From: Minisyncoccota bacterium
GTDB taxonomy: Bacteria > Patescibacteriota > Microgenomatia > PFEM01 > JAFGMK01
DNA: 41,359 nucleotides
Direction: 5' to 3'
Assembly: GCA_016927565.1 (NCBI GenBank)
Contig: JAFGMK010000008.1
Coordinates: 65,115 to 106,473 of the forward strand
Positions 23,081-31,230 of this stretch are shown in pieces (within the stretch, counting starts at the first letter, position 1; every line of letters begins with the position of its first letter). The notes below the pieces were generated by a model. The model did not search any database, was not told the DNA's origin, and was given only the letters and a program-made list of their open reading frames with translations. The translations under genes were made by a program, and so were the position numbers.

Positions 23081-23344
23081 ATGACTGCCAAAAAAAATTT
23101 TACCACCGAAAAGGCCAAAGAAATTGGTGAGCAGCTTGGAATTAAGTGGGATAAATTTGACGTTGAGCAATTCCGGATGGGGATGGATATAGAGCTGGAG
23201 CATGGTTTGGTTGATTCCAATACCAATGTCTCCAATGACGACCCCTTAATCACCGGCAAAATTGCCTTGGCTCATCTTAACGAGTTTCCCGACTATTACA
23301 CCCGGCTTAGCCAAATGGAAGAAGAGGCCGAGAAATATTGGTAG
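23081..23344 (+). CDS. DUF5661-family small protein
   Basis: An 87-residue protein with the pattern LGIKWDKFDVEQFRMGMDIE followed by LEHG, then NVSNDDPLITGKIALAHLNE and FPDYYTRLSQMEEEA. This is the conserved core of a small family common in Patescibacteria and some archaea and phages; the ELEHG and HLNEFPDYY parts are nearly invariant. Function is unknown. The ribosome site AAGGAGGTGA is a full match to the 16S 3' end, so high translation is expected. Neighbours do not explain its role. Probably cytoplasmic. Confidence 0.8.
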   Translation: MTAKKNFTTEKAKEIGEQLGIKWDKFDVEQFRMGMDIELEHGLVDSNTNVSNDDPLITGKIALAHLNEFPDYYTRLSQMEEEAEKYW

Positions 23345-23432
23345 GAATTGCCAGTAAAATTTTGCCGGCTTTAAGGGTCCGTTCTTTTCCCATTCTCTTT
23401 TCCGTCTTTTGTTTTTAAAACTCCCTTCTAGC

Positions 23433-23447
23433 TGGTAAAATAAGAAA
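23433..23447 (+). promoter_or_regulatory. Extended -10 for leaderless GTG start of bpsA
   Basis: TGGTAAAAT (23433-23441) is an extended -10, and GTG at 23448 follows by exactly 6 bases; an ATG comes 3 bases later. Confidence 0.5.
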
Positions 23448-24437
23448 GTGATGACAAATATCCAGTTTTTGCAAAAAAAACTAACCCGGATTTCCCGCCA
23501 AACCGGGATCTCTTTGAAAAAGATTAAAGACTGTTTATTGATTCTTTCTTCAGGCAAGCCCGTTCTTAACAATGAACTTCTGCGCCGGGTTGGAATAGCC
23601 CGGAAACCCCTGAACCAAATCAAAAAAAGCCTTTCTTTTCTTTTGATCCCTTCTTCATCCCAAACTCAAGTTAGATCTGATTATTTGGTAATGCTCCAGT
23701 CGCTCTTTGAAGCCGATTATTTTCCCGAAGAAAATGTTTGGTCCTTTTTAAAGAACCAGGATTACTCAAGAATTGTTAAGTTGTTTAACCAATATCAAAA
23801 TCAACAACCGGCTTCTCGAAGAGAGCTGGACCAATTTACGGCAACACCCGAAACCGTTGCTCGGCGGGCTTGTTTGCTGGATTTCTTTGAAGATATCGCC
23901 GACAAAAAAATTTTAGTTTTGGGCGATGATGACTTTACCTCTGTCGCCTTGGCCAGTTTTGGAAGTGCCTTGGAGGTGGTGGTTTTAGAGATTGATTCCC
24001 GGATTATCAAGGGAGTCAGTTTTGTTACATTAAAAGAAAATCTTGAGATTAAGGCCCAAATCTATGATGCCCGACAACCGTTGCCAGAGTCTTGCCGCAA
24101 TCATTTTGATATCGTTTTAACTGATCCGCCCTATACCCCGGCCGGAATCAAACTATTTTTGTCCAGGGCGATTCAGGCCCTTGATCCCAAAAATCAGGCG
24201 GCTCGAATTTATTTATGCTTCGGTGCCAGCGACCGGGCCAAAGAAAGGGTTTTGCCAATTTATCAAATCCTGATTGAATCCGGCTTGATGACTCGCTGGA
24301 TTTTTGATAAATTTAACCGTTACCGGGGGGCGGAATCAATCGGCAGCACCAGTTTTTTGATTGTTGCTGAGGTAACACCTAAGACTAAACCGCTAATCAA
24401 AGGAGAATTCAATGGATCGATCTATACCACTAATTAA
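23448..24437 (+). CDS. bpsA: Branched-chain polyamine synthase A-like (N4-bis(aminopropyl)spermidine synthase)
   Basis: A 329-residue protein (GTG 23448; ATG 23451 equally possible). An N-terminal winged-helix-like region (about 1-110) precedes the aminopropyltransferase domain with ILVLGDDDFTSVALASFGS, VVVLEIDSRIIKGV, DARQPLPESC and IVLTDPPYTPAG. GDDD and DPPY are the hallmarks of BpsA, which adds aminopropyl groups from decarboxylated SAM to the N4 of spermidine. The next gene, overlapping its end by 26 bases, is the decarboxylase that makes that donor, which supports the call. Branched polyamines are known best from thermophiles. A spermidine source is not visible here. Cytoplasmic. Confidence 0.8.
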   Translation: MMTNIQFLQKKLTRISRQTGISLKKIKDCLLILSSGKPVLNNELLRRVGIARKPLNQIKKSLSFLLIPSSSQTQVRSDYLVMLQSLFEADYFPEENVWSFLKNQDYSRIVKLFNQYQNQQPASRRELDQFTATPETVARRACLLDFFEDIADKKILVLGDDDFTSVALASFGSALEVVVLEIDSRIIKGVSFVTLKENLEIKAQIYDARQPLPESCRNHFDIVLTDPPYTPAGIKLFLSRAIQALDPKNQAARIYLCFGASDRAKERVLPIYQILIESGLMTRWIFDKFNRYRGAESIGSTSFLIVAEVTPKTKPLIKGEFNGSIYTTN

Positions 24438-24762
24438 ACATTTCGTTGCTTTGATCAAGATGGATCCTTTCGACTCTTCCGGGAGATTTATTGAGAGCCT
24501 GGCTCAAAAGGTGATCGGGAGTTTGGATTTAAAAGTAGTCCAAAAATTTGAGCATACCTTTAAACCCGATGGAATTACCTTGGGATTTGTTTTGGCCCAA
24601 TCCCACCTGGTGATTCATACCTGGCCCGAGTCAGGCACCATTCATATTGATCTGGTTGCCTGTAGTCCAATTAAAGAAAAAAAATTCAAACAAGCTTTAA
24701 TCTCTTTTCTGGATAAGCAGAATATTCAATTAATTGAAGTGAAGGCCGTAAATTTTTTCTGA
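24412..24762 (+). CDS. speD: S-adenosylmethionine decarboxylase proenzyme (SpeD/prokaryotic class)
   Basis: A 116-residue protein that self-cleaves to make a pyruvoyl enzyme and produces decarboxylated SAM. The cleavage region reads LAQSHLVIHTWPESG (62-75): Ser64 (pyruvoyl precursor), His69 and Cys84 (in LVACSP) are kept, while the residue before the Ser is Gln63 instead of the usual Glu. AAAGGAG at 24399-24405, inside bpsA, sets the start and makes the coding regions overlap by 26 bases. Length is normal for the bacterial/archaeal short form. It pairs with bpsA. Confidence 0.88.
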   Translation: MDRSIPLIKHFVALIKMDPFDSSGRFIESLAQKVIGSLDLKVVQKFEHTFKPDGITLGFVLAQSHLVIHTWPESGTIHIDLVACSPIKEKKFKQALISFLDKQNIQLIEVKAVNFF

Positions 24763-24953
24763 CCACAAGACTGCCGAGCTCTGTCCGGGGTTAAATTTTA
24801 AAATGGCCGAAATAAATCCGACAATTAAGCTTATTACCGAGTCCTGTATTTACTTCCTGCAGAAAGCCGGGCAAAAAGAACGACTTATTTAATTTGGTAG
24901 GATAATGTCTGATTCTTAGCTTGAGAATTAACAAAATCAATCAGGAGAAAAAA

Positions 24954-25631
24954 ATGAACAAAGAAAAAAGTTTTTGGATTATGCTGGTGCTACTTGTCTT
25001 GGGAGTGTTCGTTTTGGCCATTGTCCCTTTAGATAAGAGGCAAGGCCAAGTCTTGCCGCCTGATCAGGATTCAGCCGGTGGAGAAACGGAAAACAAATCG
25101 CTTGATTTTGTAGAAGAAGAAGGTTTATCATCACCGGTAATGGAAATAGACCAAGCGAAAAAATACCAAGCAGTCTTAACTACTTCAGAGGGACAGGTCA
25201 AAATTGACCTTTTTACCGATCAAACGCCGATTACGGCTAATAACTTTATCTCTCTGGCCAGAAAGGGATTTTATAACGGGACGATTTTTCATCGGGTCAT
25301 CAAAGATTTCATGATTCAGGGGGGGGACCCTCAGGGTGATGGCAGTGGCGGCCCGGGTTATCGGTTTGACGACGAGCCTTTCGAGAGTGAATATACTCGA
25401 GGGACTCTGGCAATGGCTAACGCCGGCCCGAACACTAACGGCAGCCAGTTCTTTATCATTCATCAGGACTATCCTTTGCCCAAGAATTATGTTATCTTTG
25501 GCCGGGTAGCTGAGGGGATGGAAGTAGTTGACCGGATTGCCGAGGCGCCAACCAAACCGAGCCCTTCTGGAGAAAATTCAATTCCCGTTAATCCGATTAC
25601 GGTGAGAACCATTGAAATAATTGAAAACTGA
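24954..25631 (+). CDS. Membrane-anchored cyclophilin-type peptidyl-prolyl isomerase
   Basis: A protein of 225 residues from the ATG at 24954, chosen because AGGAG at 24943-24947 precedes it; an upstream ATG-less extension to 24921 exists. One N-terminal transmembrane helix (FWIMLVLLVLGVFVLAIVP) anchors it, with the catalytic domain outside. After a linker of about 40 residues, the cyclophilin domain shows FHRVIKDFMIQGGDPQGDGSGGPG, RGTLAMANAGPNTNGSQFFI and HxxY-type end VIFGRVAEGMEVVDRI. The catalytic Arg and the QGGD/FFI motifs are present. It speeds folding of exported proteins. Confidence 0.93.
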   Translation: MNKEKSFWIMLVLLVLGVFVLAIVPLDKRQGQVLPPDQDSAGGETENKSLDFVEEEGLSSPVMEIDQAKKYQAVLTTSEGQVKIDLFTDQTPITANNFISLARKGFYNGTIFHRVIKDFMIQGGDPQGDGSGGPGYRFDDEPFESEYTRGTLAMANAGPNTNGSQFFIIHQDYPLPKNYVIFGRVAEGMEVVDRIAEAPTKPSPSGENSIPVNPITVRTIEIIEN

Positions 25632-25727
25632 AAAATCCCAAAATCCAAACCCTGATTATAATTCCCGCAAAACAAATTTGGAGGTTTTTTTAACTAGAAA
25701 TTACTGAAATTTGATTTGCCCTTGTTA

Positions 25728-25755
25728 TAGTTCAATGAACTGAATCATTGAACTA
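25728..25755. repeat. 26-bp palindromic repeat, copy 3 (inverted)
   Basis: AGTTCAATGA, centre ACTGAA, TCATTGAACT at 25729-25754, with one more T-A pair outside. The centre is the reverse complement of that in copy 2, so it is the same element inserted the other way round. It lies 28 bases upstream of the next start codon. Confidence 0.85.
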
Positions 25756-25782
25756 ATTATAAAGGTGGAAGATTACTGACTC

Positions 25783-26271
25783 GTGATGATTAAAAGCCTT
25801 CTTTCAGATTTTTCCTGGACAATTTTGTTTCCCAAAGACAAAAATTATCAGGGGACTTTAAATAGCCTTCATGACCAGCTTCTAAAAAAGCACGGCCCGG
25901 ATTACCAGTTTTTTGACTATTTCCGGCTTGATCAAAAACTTCTAGATTTTTACCAATCTTTAAACCTAGATTCGCTCAATATCTTCACCAGCGGTCAGGT
26001 TCAAAACCATTCCCAAGTCAAAAAGGTCTTAAAACCGATCTTTGGTTATATCTTTTCAGCCGAAGTTTTGGGGGCCGGTAAAACTGATCCGGCCTCATTT
26101 ACTTTGGTAGCAGAAAAATTAAACTTAAAGCTAAAGGAGATTTTGTTTATCGATGACCAGGAAAAATATATCGAGGCCGCCAAAAAAGCAGGCTTGGTCA
26201 CCATCCTTTATCGGGGGATAAAAGACCTGAAGGTTAAAATAAAAAACCTTCCCCGATCATTGCTTAGATGA
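25783..26271 (+). CDS. HAD-superfamily protein lacking the second motif I aspartate
   Basis: A 162-residue protein (GTG 25783 or ATG 25786). The HAD motifs are LLSDFSWTILF (motif I: nucleophile Asp kept, acid/base Asp changed to Ser), FTSGQV (motif II), GAGKTDP (motif III Lys) and FIDDQEKYIEAAKKAGL (motif IV). Loss of the second Asp usually stops or slows phosphatase turnover, so it may be a binding protein or a different hydrolase, such as dehalogenase-like. It is shorter than the two other HAD proteins in the window and only distantly related. A terminator follows. Confidence 0.75.
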   Translation: MMIKSLLSDFSWTILFPKDKNYQGTLNSLHDQLLKKHGPDYQFFDYFRLDQKLLDFYQSLNLDSLNIFTSGQVQNHSQVKKVLKPIFGYIFSAEVLGAGKTDPASFTLVAEKLNLKLKEILFIDDQEKYIEAAKKAGLVTILYRGIKDLKVKIKNLPRSLLR

Positions 26272-26386
26272 TTTGAATCATTTAAGTAGTTAAGAACTAA
26301 TAAGACAAGTTATTTTTAAGAAATGACAAGTAGTATGGGTCGAAAGATTGCCCGGTTATGATTGCCTTCAACCGACACTAGCTTAG

Positions 26387-26423
26387 TGGCTTGGAGTTTT
26401 TTGGATTTTTAAGCCATTTTTTT
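26387..26423 (+). terminator. Rho-independent terminator after the third HAD gene
   Basis: TGGCTT (26387-26392) pairs with AAGCCA (26411-26416) and is followed by seven T. The gap 26272-26533 holds nothing else I can support, apart from a small palindrome TAGTTAAGAACTA at 26287-26299. Confidence 0.55.
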
Positions 26424-26533
26424 GAGGGCCTTTCTGGTAAATGCCATTTTCCTTTGTTTAAAAAACTGCCACCAACGAAATTACTTTCCTAAGAACAGCT
26501 CAAAGCCTAGCGATTTTCTACCTTTAACCACCC

Positions 26534-26562
26534 TTGACAAGGTGTATAGTTTACTATACAAT
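26534..26562 (+). promoter_or_regulatory. Promoter with perfect operator palindrome for the HTH gene
   Basis: TTGACA (26534-26539), 17 bases, TACAAT (26557-26562). The spacer holds a perfect inverted repeat, TGTATAGT (26543-26550), TT, ACTATACA (26553-26560), which overlaps the -10. This is the usual place for a self-repressing HTH protein to bind. Confidence 0.8.
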
Positions 26563-26579
26563 CTTTTCAGGAGTTAATT

Positions 26580-26825
26580 TTGGAGCTGGCTAATCATTTA
26601 CGTCAATATCGGCTTAGGCATAGAAAAATTTCCCAACAAGCTCTGGCTAATGCGGTTGGAGTTACCCGGTTGACGATCCATTCGGTTGAAACCGGCAAAT
26701 TTATTCCCTCGACCCTTCTGTCTTTGAAAATCGCCCGATTTTTTAAAGTCAGGGTCGAAGACATTTTTTTTATTAAGAAAAAGAATTCGGGAGGCGAAGA
26801 TGAAAAAACTGGCCGGGACGGTTAA
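26580..26825 (+). CDS. XRE/YozG-like HTH transcription regulator
   Basis: An 81-residue protein starting at TTG 26580, supported by AGGAG at 26569-26573 and by the promoter just upstream. The HTH is complete: LRQYRLRHRKISQQALANAVGVTRLTIHSVETGKFIPSTLLSLKIARFFKVRVEDIF has the form of small repressors often paired with an integral membrane protein. The operator palindrome in its own promoter points to autoregulation. The stop lies 23 bases inside the following membrane-protein gene. Cytoplasmic, DNA-binding. Confidence 0.9.
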   Translation: MELANHLRQYRLRHRKISQQALANAVGVTRLTIHSVETGKFIPSTLLSLKIARFFKVRVEDIFFIKKKNSGGEDEKTGRDG

Positions 26826-27693
26826 AATTTTAAGCGTTTTTGGGGGCTTGTGCTCTTCTTTTTTAATTCTCGGCGGTTATTTCTTTTTGGAAACCTTCCG
26901 GCCCAGAATGATTCTTTTTGAAACCCTGACTCCGAGCGAAGAATTTTCCTTAAATTATGTTGGCGTCGGCCTGTTGTTTCTTTTGGCATTTTTTCTGATT
27001 TCTTTTTTTCGGGTCCTGGAATTTTTAAAGGATGCCAAAAGGATCTCTTTTGCCCGGCTTTTTTTATTAGCCCTTTCAGTCTTGGCCTTTATCTTTGTTT
27101 TTGGAGATTTCGCTCTTTTAAGCGATATTAACAAGCAATACCGGCATGGTCTGGCTCAGCCGGAGTGGCCGGTTTTGTATTTAGTAATGGGCGGGCAGTT
27201 AATCAGCGTCTTGATTCTGACAATTGCTCATCTTTTGGCCTTTAGGAAAAAAAGGACTGCCAAGGTAGAAAAAGATATTAATGTTTTTATGATAGCTCAG
27301 TATCTCGGTCTGTTTTGCGGTACCATTGGATTTTGTTTTATCGTTTTGAATTTCTTTTTCCCTCGGCCGTTATGGATGATCAAGCTTCATGTGAGTTTAA
27401 CTTCGATTTTTTTTCTGATGCCTTATGTTTTAACTGTTGGTTTTTGGCTTTTGATCAAAATTAGGGAAAAGGGTGCATGGCTTGATGAAAAACAGTTTCA
27501 GGATGTTGGCCGGGCTTCATTTTTAACTCTGATTGTCAGTTTGCCGGTAATGAGTTTTCTGTTTTTCTGGGACTTCTTCAATCCCAATGATGTTTTATCT
27601 GCCTTATGGTTTCCTTTTTATGCCCTGCTCAATCTGGCGTTGTTTTCTTTTTTTAACCTTTATCAAAACCGCAACTTAATTGGGAAAAAATAA
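26800..27693 (+). CDS. Multi-pass membrane protein paired with HTH regulator
   Basis: A 297-residue protein with eight or so hydrophobic segments (about 10-30, 48-68, 85-105, 125-145, 165-190, 197-220, 240-260, 270-290). GGGAGG at 26790-26795 precedes the ATG at 26800, within the HTH gene, so the two overlap by 26 bases. No known motif was seen; it may relate to the DUF2975-type partners of YozG-like regulators, though the length is greater. It may sense a membrane signal or be the target of control by the HTH protein. Function unknown. Confidence 0.65.
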   Translation: MKKLAGTVKILSVFGGLCSSFLILGGYFFLETFRPRMILFETLTPSEEFSLNYVGVGLLFLLAFFLISFFRVLEFLKDAKRISFARLFLLALSVLAFIFVFGDFALLSDINKQYRHGLAQPEWPVLYLVMGGQLISVLILTIAHLLAFRKKRTAKVEKDINVFMIAQYLGLFCGTIGFCFIVLNFFFPRPLWMIKLHVSLTSIFFLMPYVLTVGFWLLIKIREKGAWLDEKQFQDVGRASFLTLIVSLPVMSFLFFWDFFNPNDVLSALWFPFYALLNLALFSFFNLYQNRNLIGKK

Positions 27694-27755
27694 TTTTGAC
27701 TGGGACTTGACTTGTTTTCTTCAACCTGCTTATTTTTAAAGGCAGGCAGTCTTGG

Positions 27756-30140
27756 ATGAAAAAGAAATTAGATCTTTCCCGAATTATTACTCACGAGGAA
27801 ATAGTTAACCGTAATGGGGGAGGTTTCTTTCGCCATGGTTTAAGCCATCGTTTGCGGGTTTTAATTTTGGCAGTGCTGATTGCCGAAGAGTTTGAGAAAG
27901 CGGTAGATTTAGAATCAGTTGTTTTAGCGGCCCTATATCACGATATTGGCCGAAAAAGCGATTTTGATAATCAAGAACACGGGGAGGCCTCGGCTCGTTG
28001 GGTTAGGGAAAATCTTGCCAGCTTTCATCCTGAAATAGGCAGGGAAAAGCGGGAAAAAATTGCCCGGCTTTGTCAGCAGCATAGCCGGGAAGACGAACCC
28101 GGGATTGCTGCTGATCCCGAACTTCAAGTTTTGAAAGATGCGGATGCTTTAGACAGGGTTCGCTTTTTTGTTTTTTCCCGATTGAAAAAGGGTTTTTTGA
28201 GAACAGCGGCGGCTCGCCGGATTCTGAGCCGGAGAATTCCGCAGAAACTTATCAAGGCCAGCGGGGGATATAAATGTGAACTTTATCCCGAGAAGGGGTA
28301 TCAAGGGCTTTGCCGGGCGGTTTTGAAGCTGGGACTGCCGGTCAGGTTGCCGCTTAATCCGCTTCTAAGATTGACTAAAGAGGAGATCAAAAAAATCCTT
28401 AACCACTTAGGCAAAAGAGAGAGTCGGGCGGAAGCCAAAAAATTTTTTTCCCCAGCGGAGATCGAACTGCTTGGCCTTTGGCTTTGTTTGAGAAAAAAAA
28501 TCAGCGCCAGAAAAAAGCAAAGAAAAGAGATTATTGCCCGGGCGTTTGAAAAGTCAGAGATTTGCCAGACGGAAAGAAAACTGATTGATTTATCAAAAGA
28601 GATTAAAACTCAGCAGGAAATTTTTACCAGGAAACTCGATCAGAATGAAGGGCAAATTATCTCTACTCTCCGCCTGCTGAAAAACAGGTTTCGGGAAATT
28701 AAGAAGATTGGCCGGCTCCACCGGGCTTTTTTAAACCATCACGTGCGTCTGGCGGCGGACAAAAACCAATCACTTTCGAATCTTTTTTTAAAGAATTCCC
28801 ACTTGGCCAGAGAAAAAATTAATCCGGCCGCTTATCTTAAATCAAAGAAACTGAGTCGTTTAACTAAGCTTTTTTTGGCTAGTTGCCAGCTTAGAAAAGG
28901 TGATTCTTGCCGGGCATCCACGGCAATCTTTCTTATCAATCGCAATTTTCTTCGCGGTCAGCCTAATCGTCTGGCGGTTTACCGGCTGCTTATTGGTTTG
29001 GGCCAGAAAAAGGCTTTAAAGCCGGAGGCTAAAAAGCATTGTCTTGGATTAATGGTGATTAAAAACAAAATAGCTGCCGATTTGGTCGTAGAAAAGGGAA
29101 TAGAAACTTTAACCGAAGAGATTAATCCCTATTTTACTTTCTTTTTTGATCAGCAAAAGGAACATCAGCAGGAGGTGGTTTTGTTAATAAGGACATTTTG
29201 GTATCTGTTGGGGCCGAACCTAAAATTCTGGAATCGCCAACTTCTGCCGATTCTCCTCAATCGATCCCTGGGTAATTTGGCTGTGCTGAAAAAGACTGTT
29301 AAACTTTTAGGGTCGGAGAGTTTGGAAAATAAATGGCTTTTTCTTGTCCGGGCAGAGCTTAAAAACCGTCGCAAAAAGGAGCCGTACTACGAGACGATCA
29401 TCGAGTACATCGGAAAAAGATCGGACCAGAATTACCGCCAGACTATGCGAAAATTAGGTCTGAAAAGAATTTCCAGGGCAAAAGTGGCAGGATCTGATTT
29501 TGAGCTTTGTATTAATCTGCCGAGCGATATCTTAGCTGAAATTATCCAGAAGGAGCAAAGGTTTTTTAATTTTTTTAACAAGATGAGAGAGGAAAAACCC
29601 CGGGCGCAAATTTCCAAGCTTTTAGAGCCGGTGATCATGCTGCCCCGGCTAAATTCATTTAAAGAAACAGCCGCTTTAATCAGGCAGCCGAATCGTTCTT
29701 ACCAACAGCCTATTTACGGTTATCTTGCCAGAAGTAGCTTAAATTTTCCGGCTCAGGAAAGATATGCCAATATCCTAAATAAACAAATGATTCGGCTTTA
29801 CGGCAGCACGACGGTTATCCTGAAAAAAGAAGTTTGCCGGAGGACGATTTTTTCTCTTTTAGATGCGGTTTATTCTCATCGGGAAAAACACGTTGCCTAT
29901 GAGGAGGCCAAAAAGCTTCGCATTGCCCTGGATAAGCATTTTTTGAAAATTCATTTTAAGCATAAGTTTTTTAGTTTTTTTGTCACCTATATTGAGGCTA
30001 AATTTCTGGGAGGAGTCGGTGTTAATGATTTTGCTAAGATCAGAATTCCCTTTTTAGCCTATTTAAAGCATAAAAAAATTCTTGCCAAACTTAAAAACCA
30101 ACAGCCGGAGTTGAAGATTGAGCCTCTCTATCCTTTTTGA
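27756..30140 (+). CDS. HD-domain hydrolase with very long helical C-terminal region
   Basis: A 794-residue protein. Residues 1-140 form an HD phosphohydrolase: FFRHGLSHRLRV (His27, His31), YHDIGR (His62-Asp63), NQEHGEASARWV (His75), CQQHS (His109) and LKDADALDRVRFF (Asp128/130), so all metal ligands are present. Such enzymes cleave nucleotides or phosphate esters. The remaining 650 residues are Lys/Arg-rich and helical without recognisable repeats or membrane segments; no known domain was seen. A possible TTGACT-18-TATTTT promoter lies at 27713-27742. The end converges with the LCP gene with one base between the stops. Large size for this genome type makes it stand out. Confidence 0.7.
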   Translation: MKKKLDLSRIITHEEIVNRNGGGFFRHGLSHRLRVLILAVLIAEEFEKAVDLESVVLAALYHDIGRKSDFDNQEHGEASARWVRENLASFHPEIGREKREKIARLCQQHSREDEPGIAADPELQVLKDADALDRVRFFVFSRLKKGFLRTAAARRILSRRIPQKLIKASGGYKCELYPEKGYQGLCRAVLKLGLPVRLPLNPLLRLTKEEIKKILNHLGKRESRAEAKKFFSPAEIELLGLWLCLRKKISARKKQRKEIIARAFEKSEICQTERKLIDLSKEIKTQQEIFTRKLDQNEGQIISTLRLLKNRFREIKKIGRLHRAFLNHHVRLAADKNQSLSNLFLKNSHLAREKINPAAYLKSKKLSRLTKLFLASCQLRKGDSCRASTAIFLINRNFLRGQPNRLAVYRLLIGLGQKKALKPEAKKHCLGLMVIKNKIAADLVVEKGIETLTEEINPYFTFFFDQQKEHQQEVVLLIRTFWYLLGPNLKFWNRQLLPILLNRSLGNLAVLKKTVKLLGSESLENKWLFLVRAELKNRRKKEPYYETIIEYIGKRSDQNYRQTMRKLGLKRISRAKVAGSDFELCINLPSDILAEIIQKEQRFFNFFNKMREEKPRAQISKLLEPVIMLPRLNSFKETAALIRQPNRSYQQPIYGYLARSSLNFPAQERYANILNKQMIRLYGSTTVILKKEVCRRTIFSLLDAVYSHREKHVAYEEAKKLRIALDKHFLKIHFKHKFFSFFVTYIEAKFLGGVGVNDFAKIRIPFLAYLKHKKILAKLKNQQPELKIEPLYPF

Positions 30141-30141
30141 C

Positions 30142-31230
30142 TTACGAACTCATTTCTTCTTTAAGATAATCCTGGATTTCTTGCCAGTTGCCTGCTCCCG
30201 ATTTGGGAATAAGGATGAACTGGCCGATGGGGGAAGTCGAGGCGGTTAAGACATTCTGATCGGTCAAATTGATTTTTTTAATCTCATATTCCCCCGGATC
30301 AATCCCCAGCTTTAAAAATTGAGGAATAGTTTCTTGATTGATATCGGTTTGGACTAAGGAAATGGCCTGGCGGTAGAAATCCAGGGGGTTTTTAAAAATT
30401 TCCAGGCCTAAAAGCTTATTTTTCAAGCCAATCAAAACTGCCTGCTGACGCTGGCTTCGGGCAAAATCGCCTCCGTGTTGGCTGGAGCGACGGGAGCGGA
30501 CAAATTTTAAAGCTGTTTCTCCGTCCATCACTTGAAGGCCGGCTTCAAAGTAGAGGTGGTCAAATCGGCAGGAAAGAGCCCGATCAATTTCTGTTTTATT
30601 TTTGGTTGCCAAAACCTTGCCAAATTCTTCATCCGACAGACCGCAGGCGTCATTTTCCCGGCCCTTAATCGGATAAAAAGGATCATCAAAGGCAATCGGA
30701 ACATTTACCTCAATGCCGCCCAACCGGTCGATCAGGCTGGTAAAACCGCCAAAATTTATTGCGGCAAAAAAATCAACCGGCAATCCCGTAACCTCATTAA
30801 CCACTTTTTTGCTTAAAGATCCGCCGCCCTGAGCAAAGGATTCGTTGATTTTTTCCCAATGTTCGGTTTGGAAATCGGCGGCCAGATTGACCCAGAGATC
30901 GCGGGGAATCGAGATTAAGAAAGCTTTTTTGGTTTCATAATTAAGCTGAATTAATTGCAGGGTGTCAGCCAGATGACTGCCTGAGTGTCCGGGCCCGCCA
31001 TAGCCGATCAGGAGGGTGTTTATAAAGCCCTTTTCGTAAATATCAGGAGCGGGCGGGATCGGTTCAGTCGGGACTGAATAGGGAGTGGCGGTTAAATTTA
31101 AAGGGGGAATCGGCGAAAGCGGTTCTTTTGATTCGGGCCGGTAAAAAAGGGCAAAAAGACCGGCTGTCAAAAGACCGATCAGCAGCGGTCCCAGAATAAA
31201 CCAGTTCTTTTTTTCAAGTTTAAATTTCAT
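30142..31230 (-). CDS. LytR-CpsA-Psr (LCP) family phosphotransferase
   Basis: A 362-residue membrane-anchored enzyme of the outer face of the membrane that attaches glycopolymers to the cell wall. One N-terminal transmembrane helix (about 11-30) is followed by a proline-rich linker and the LCP domain: LLIGYGG, HLADTLQLIQLNYETKKAFLISIPRDLWV, KINESFAQGG, FGGFTSLIDRLGGIEV, GLQVMDGETALKFVRSRRSS and DFARSQRQQAVL. The conserved Arg residues that bind polyprenyl phosphate are in place. It stands alone here; no glycan cluster is adjacent. Confidence 0.93.
   Translation of the reverse strand: MKFKLEKKNWFILGPLLIGLLTAGLFALFYRPESKEPLSPIPPLNLTATPYSVPTEPIPPAPDIYEKGFINTLLIGYGGPGHSGSHLADTLQLIQLNYETKKAFLISIPRDLWVNLAADFQTEHWEKINESFAQGGGSLSKKVVNEVTGLPVDFFAAINFGGFTSLIDRLGGIEVNVPIAFDDPFYPIKGRENDACGLSDEEFGKVLATKNKTEIDRALSCRFDHLYFEAGLQVMDGETALKFVRSRRSSQHGGDFARSQRQQAVLIGLKNKLLGLEIFKNPLDFYRQAISLVQTDINQETIPQFLKLGIDPGEYEIKKINLTDQNVLTASTSPIGQFILIPKSGAGNWQEIQDYLKEEMSS

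Noticed and set aside
24803-24892. Frame of 29 codons (MAEINPTIKLITESCIYFLQ..) between speD and the cyclophilin
   Set aside because: Only a poor -10-like TTAAAT before it and no ribosome site; no family seen. It could be real but cannot be supported.
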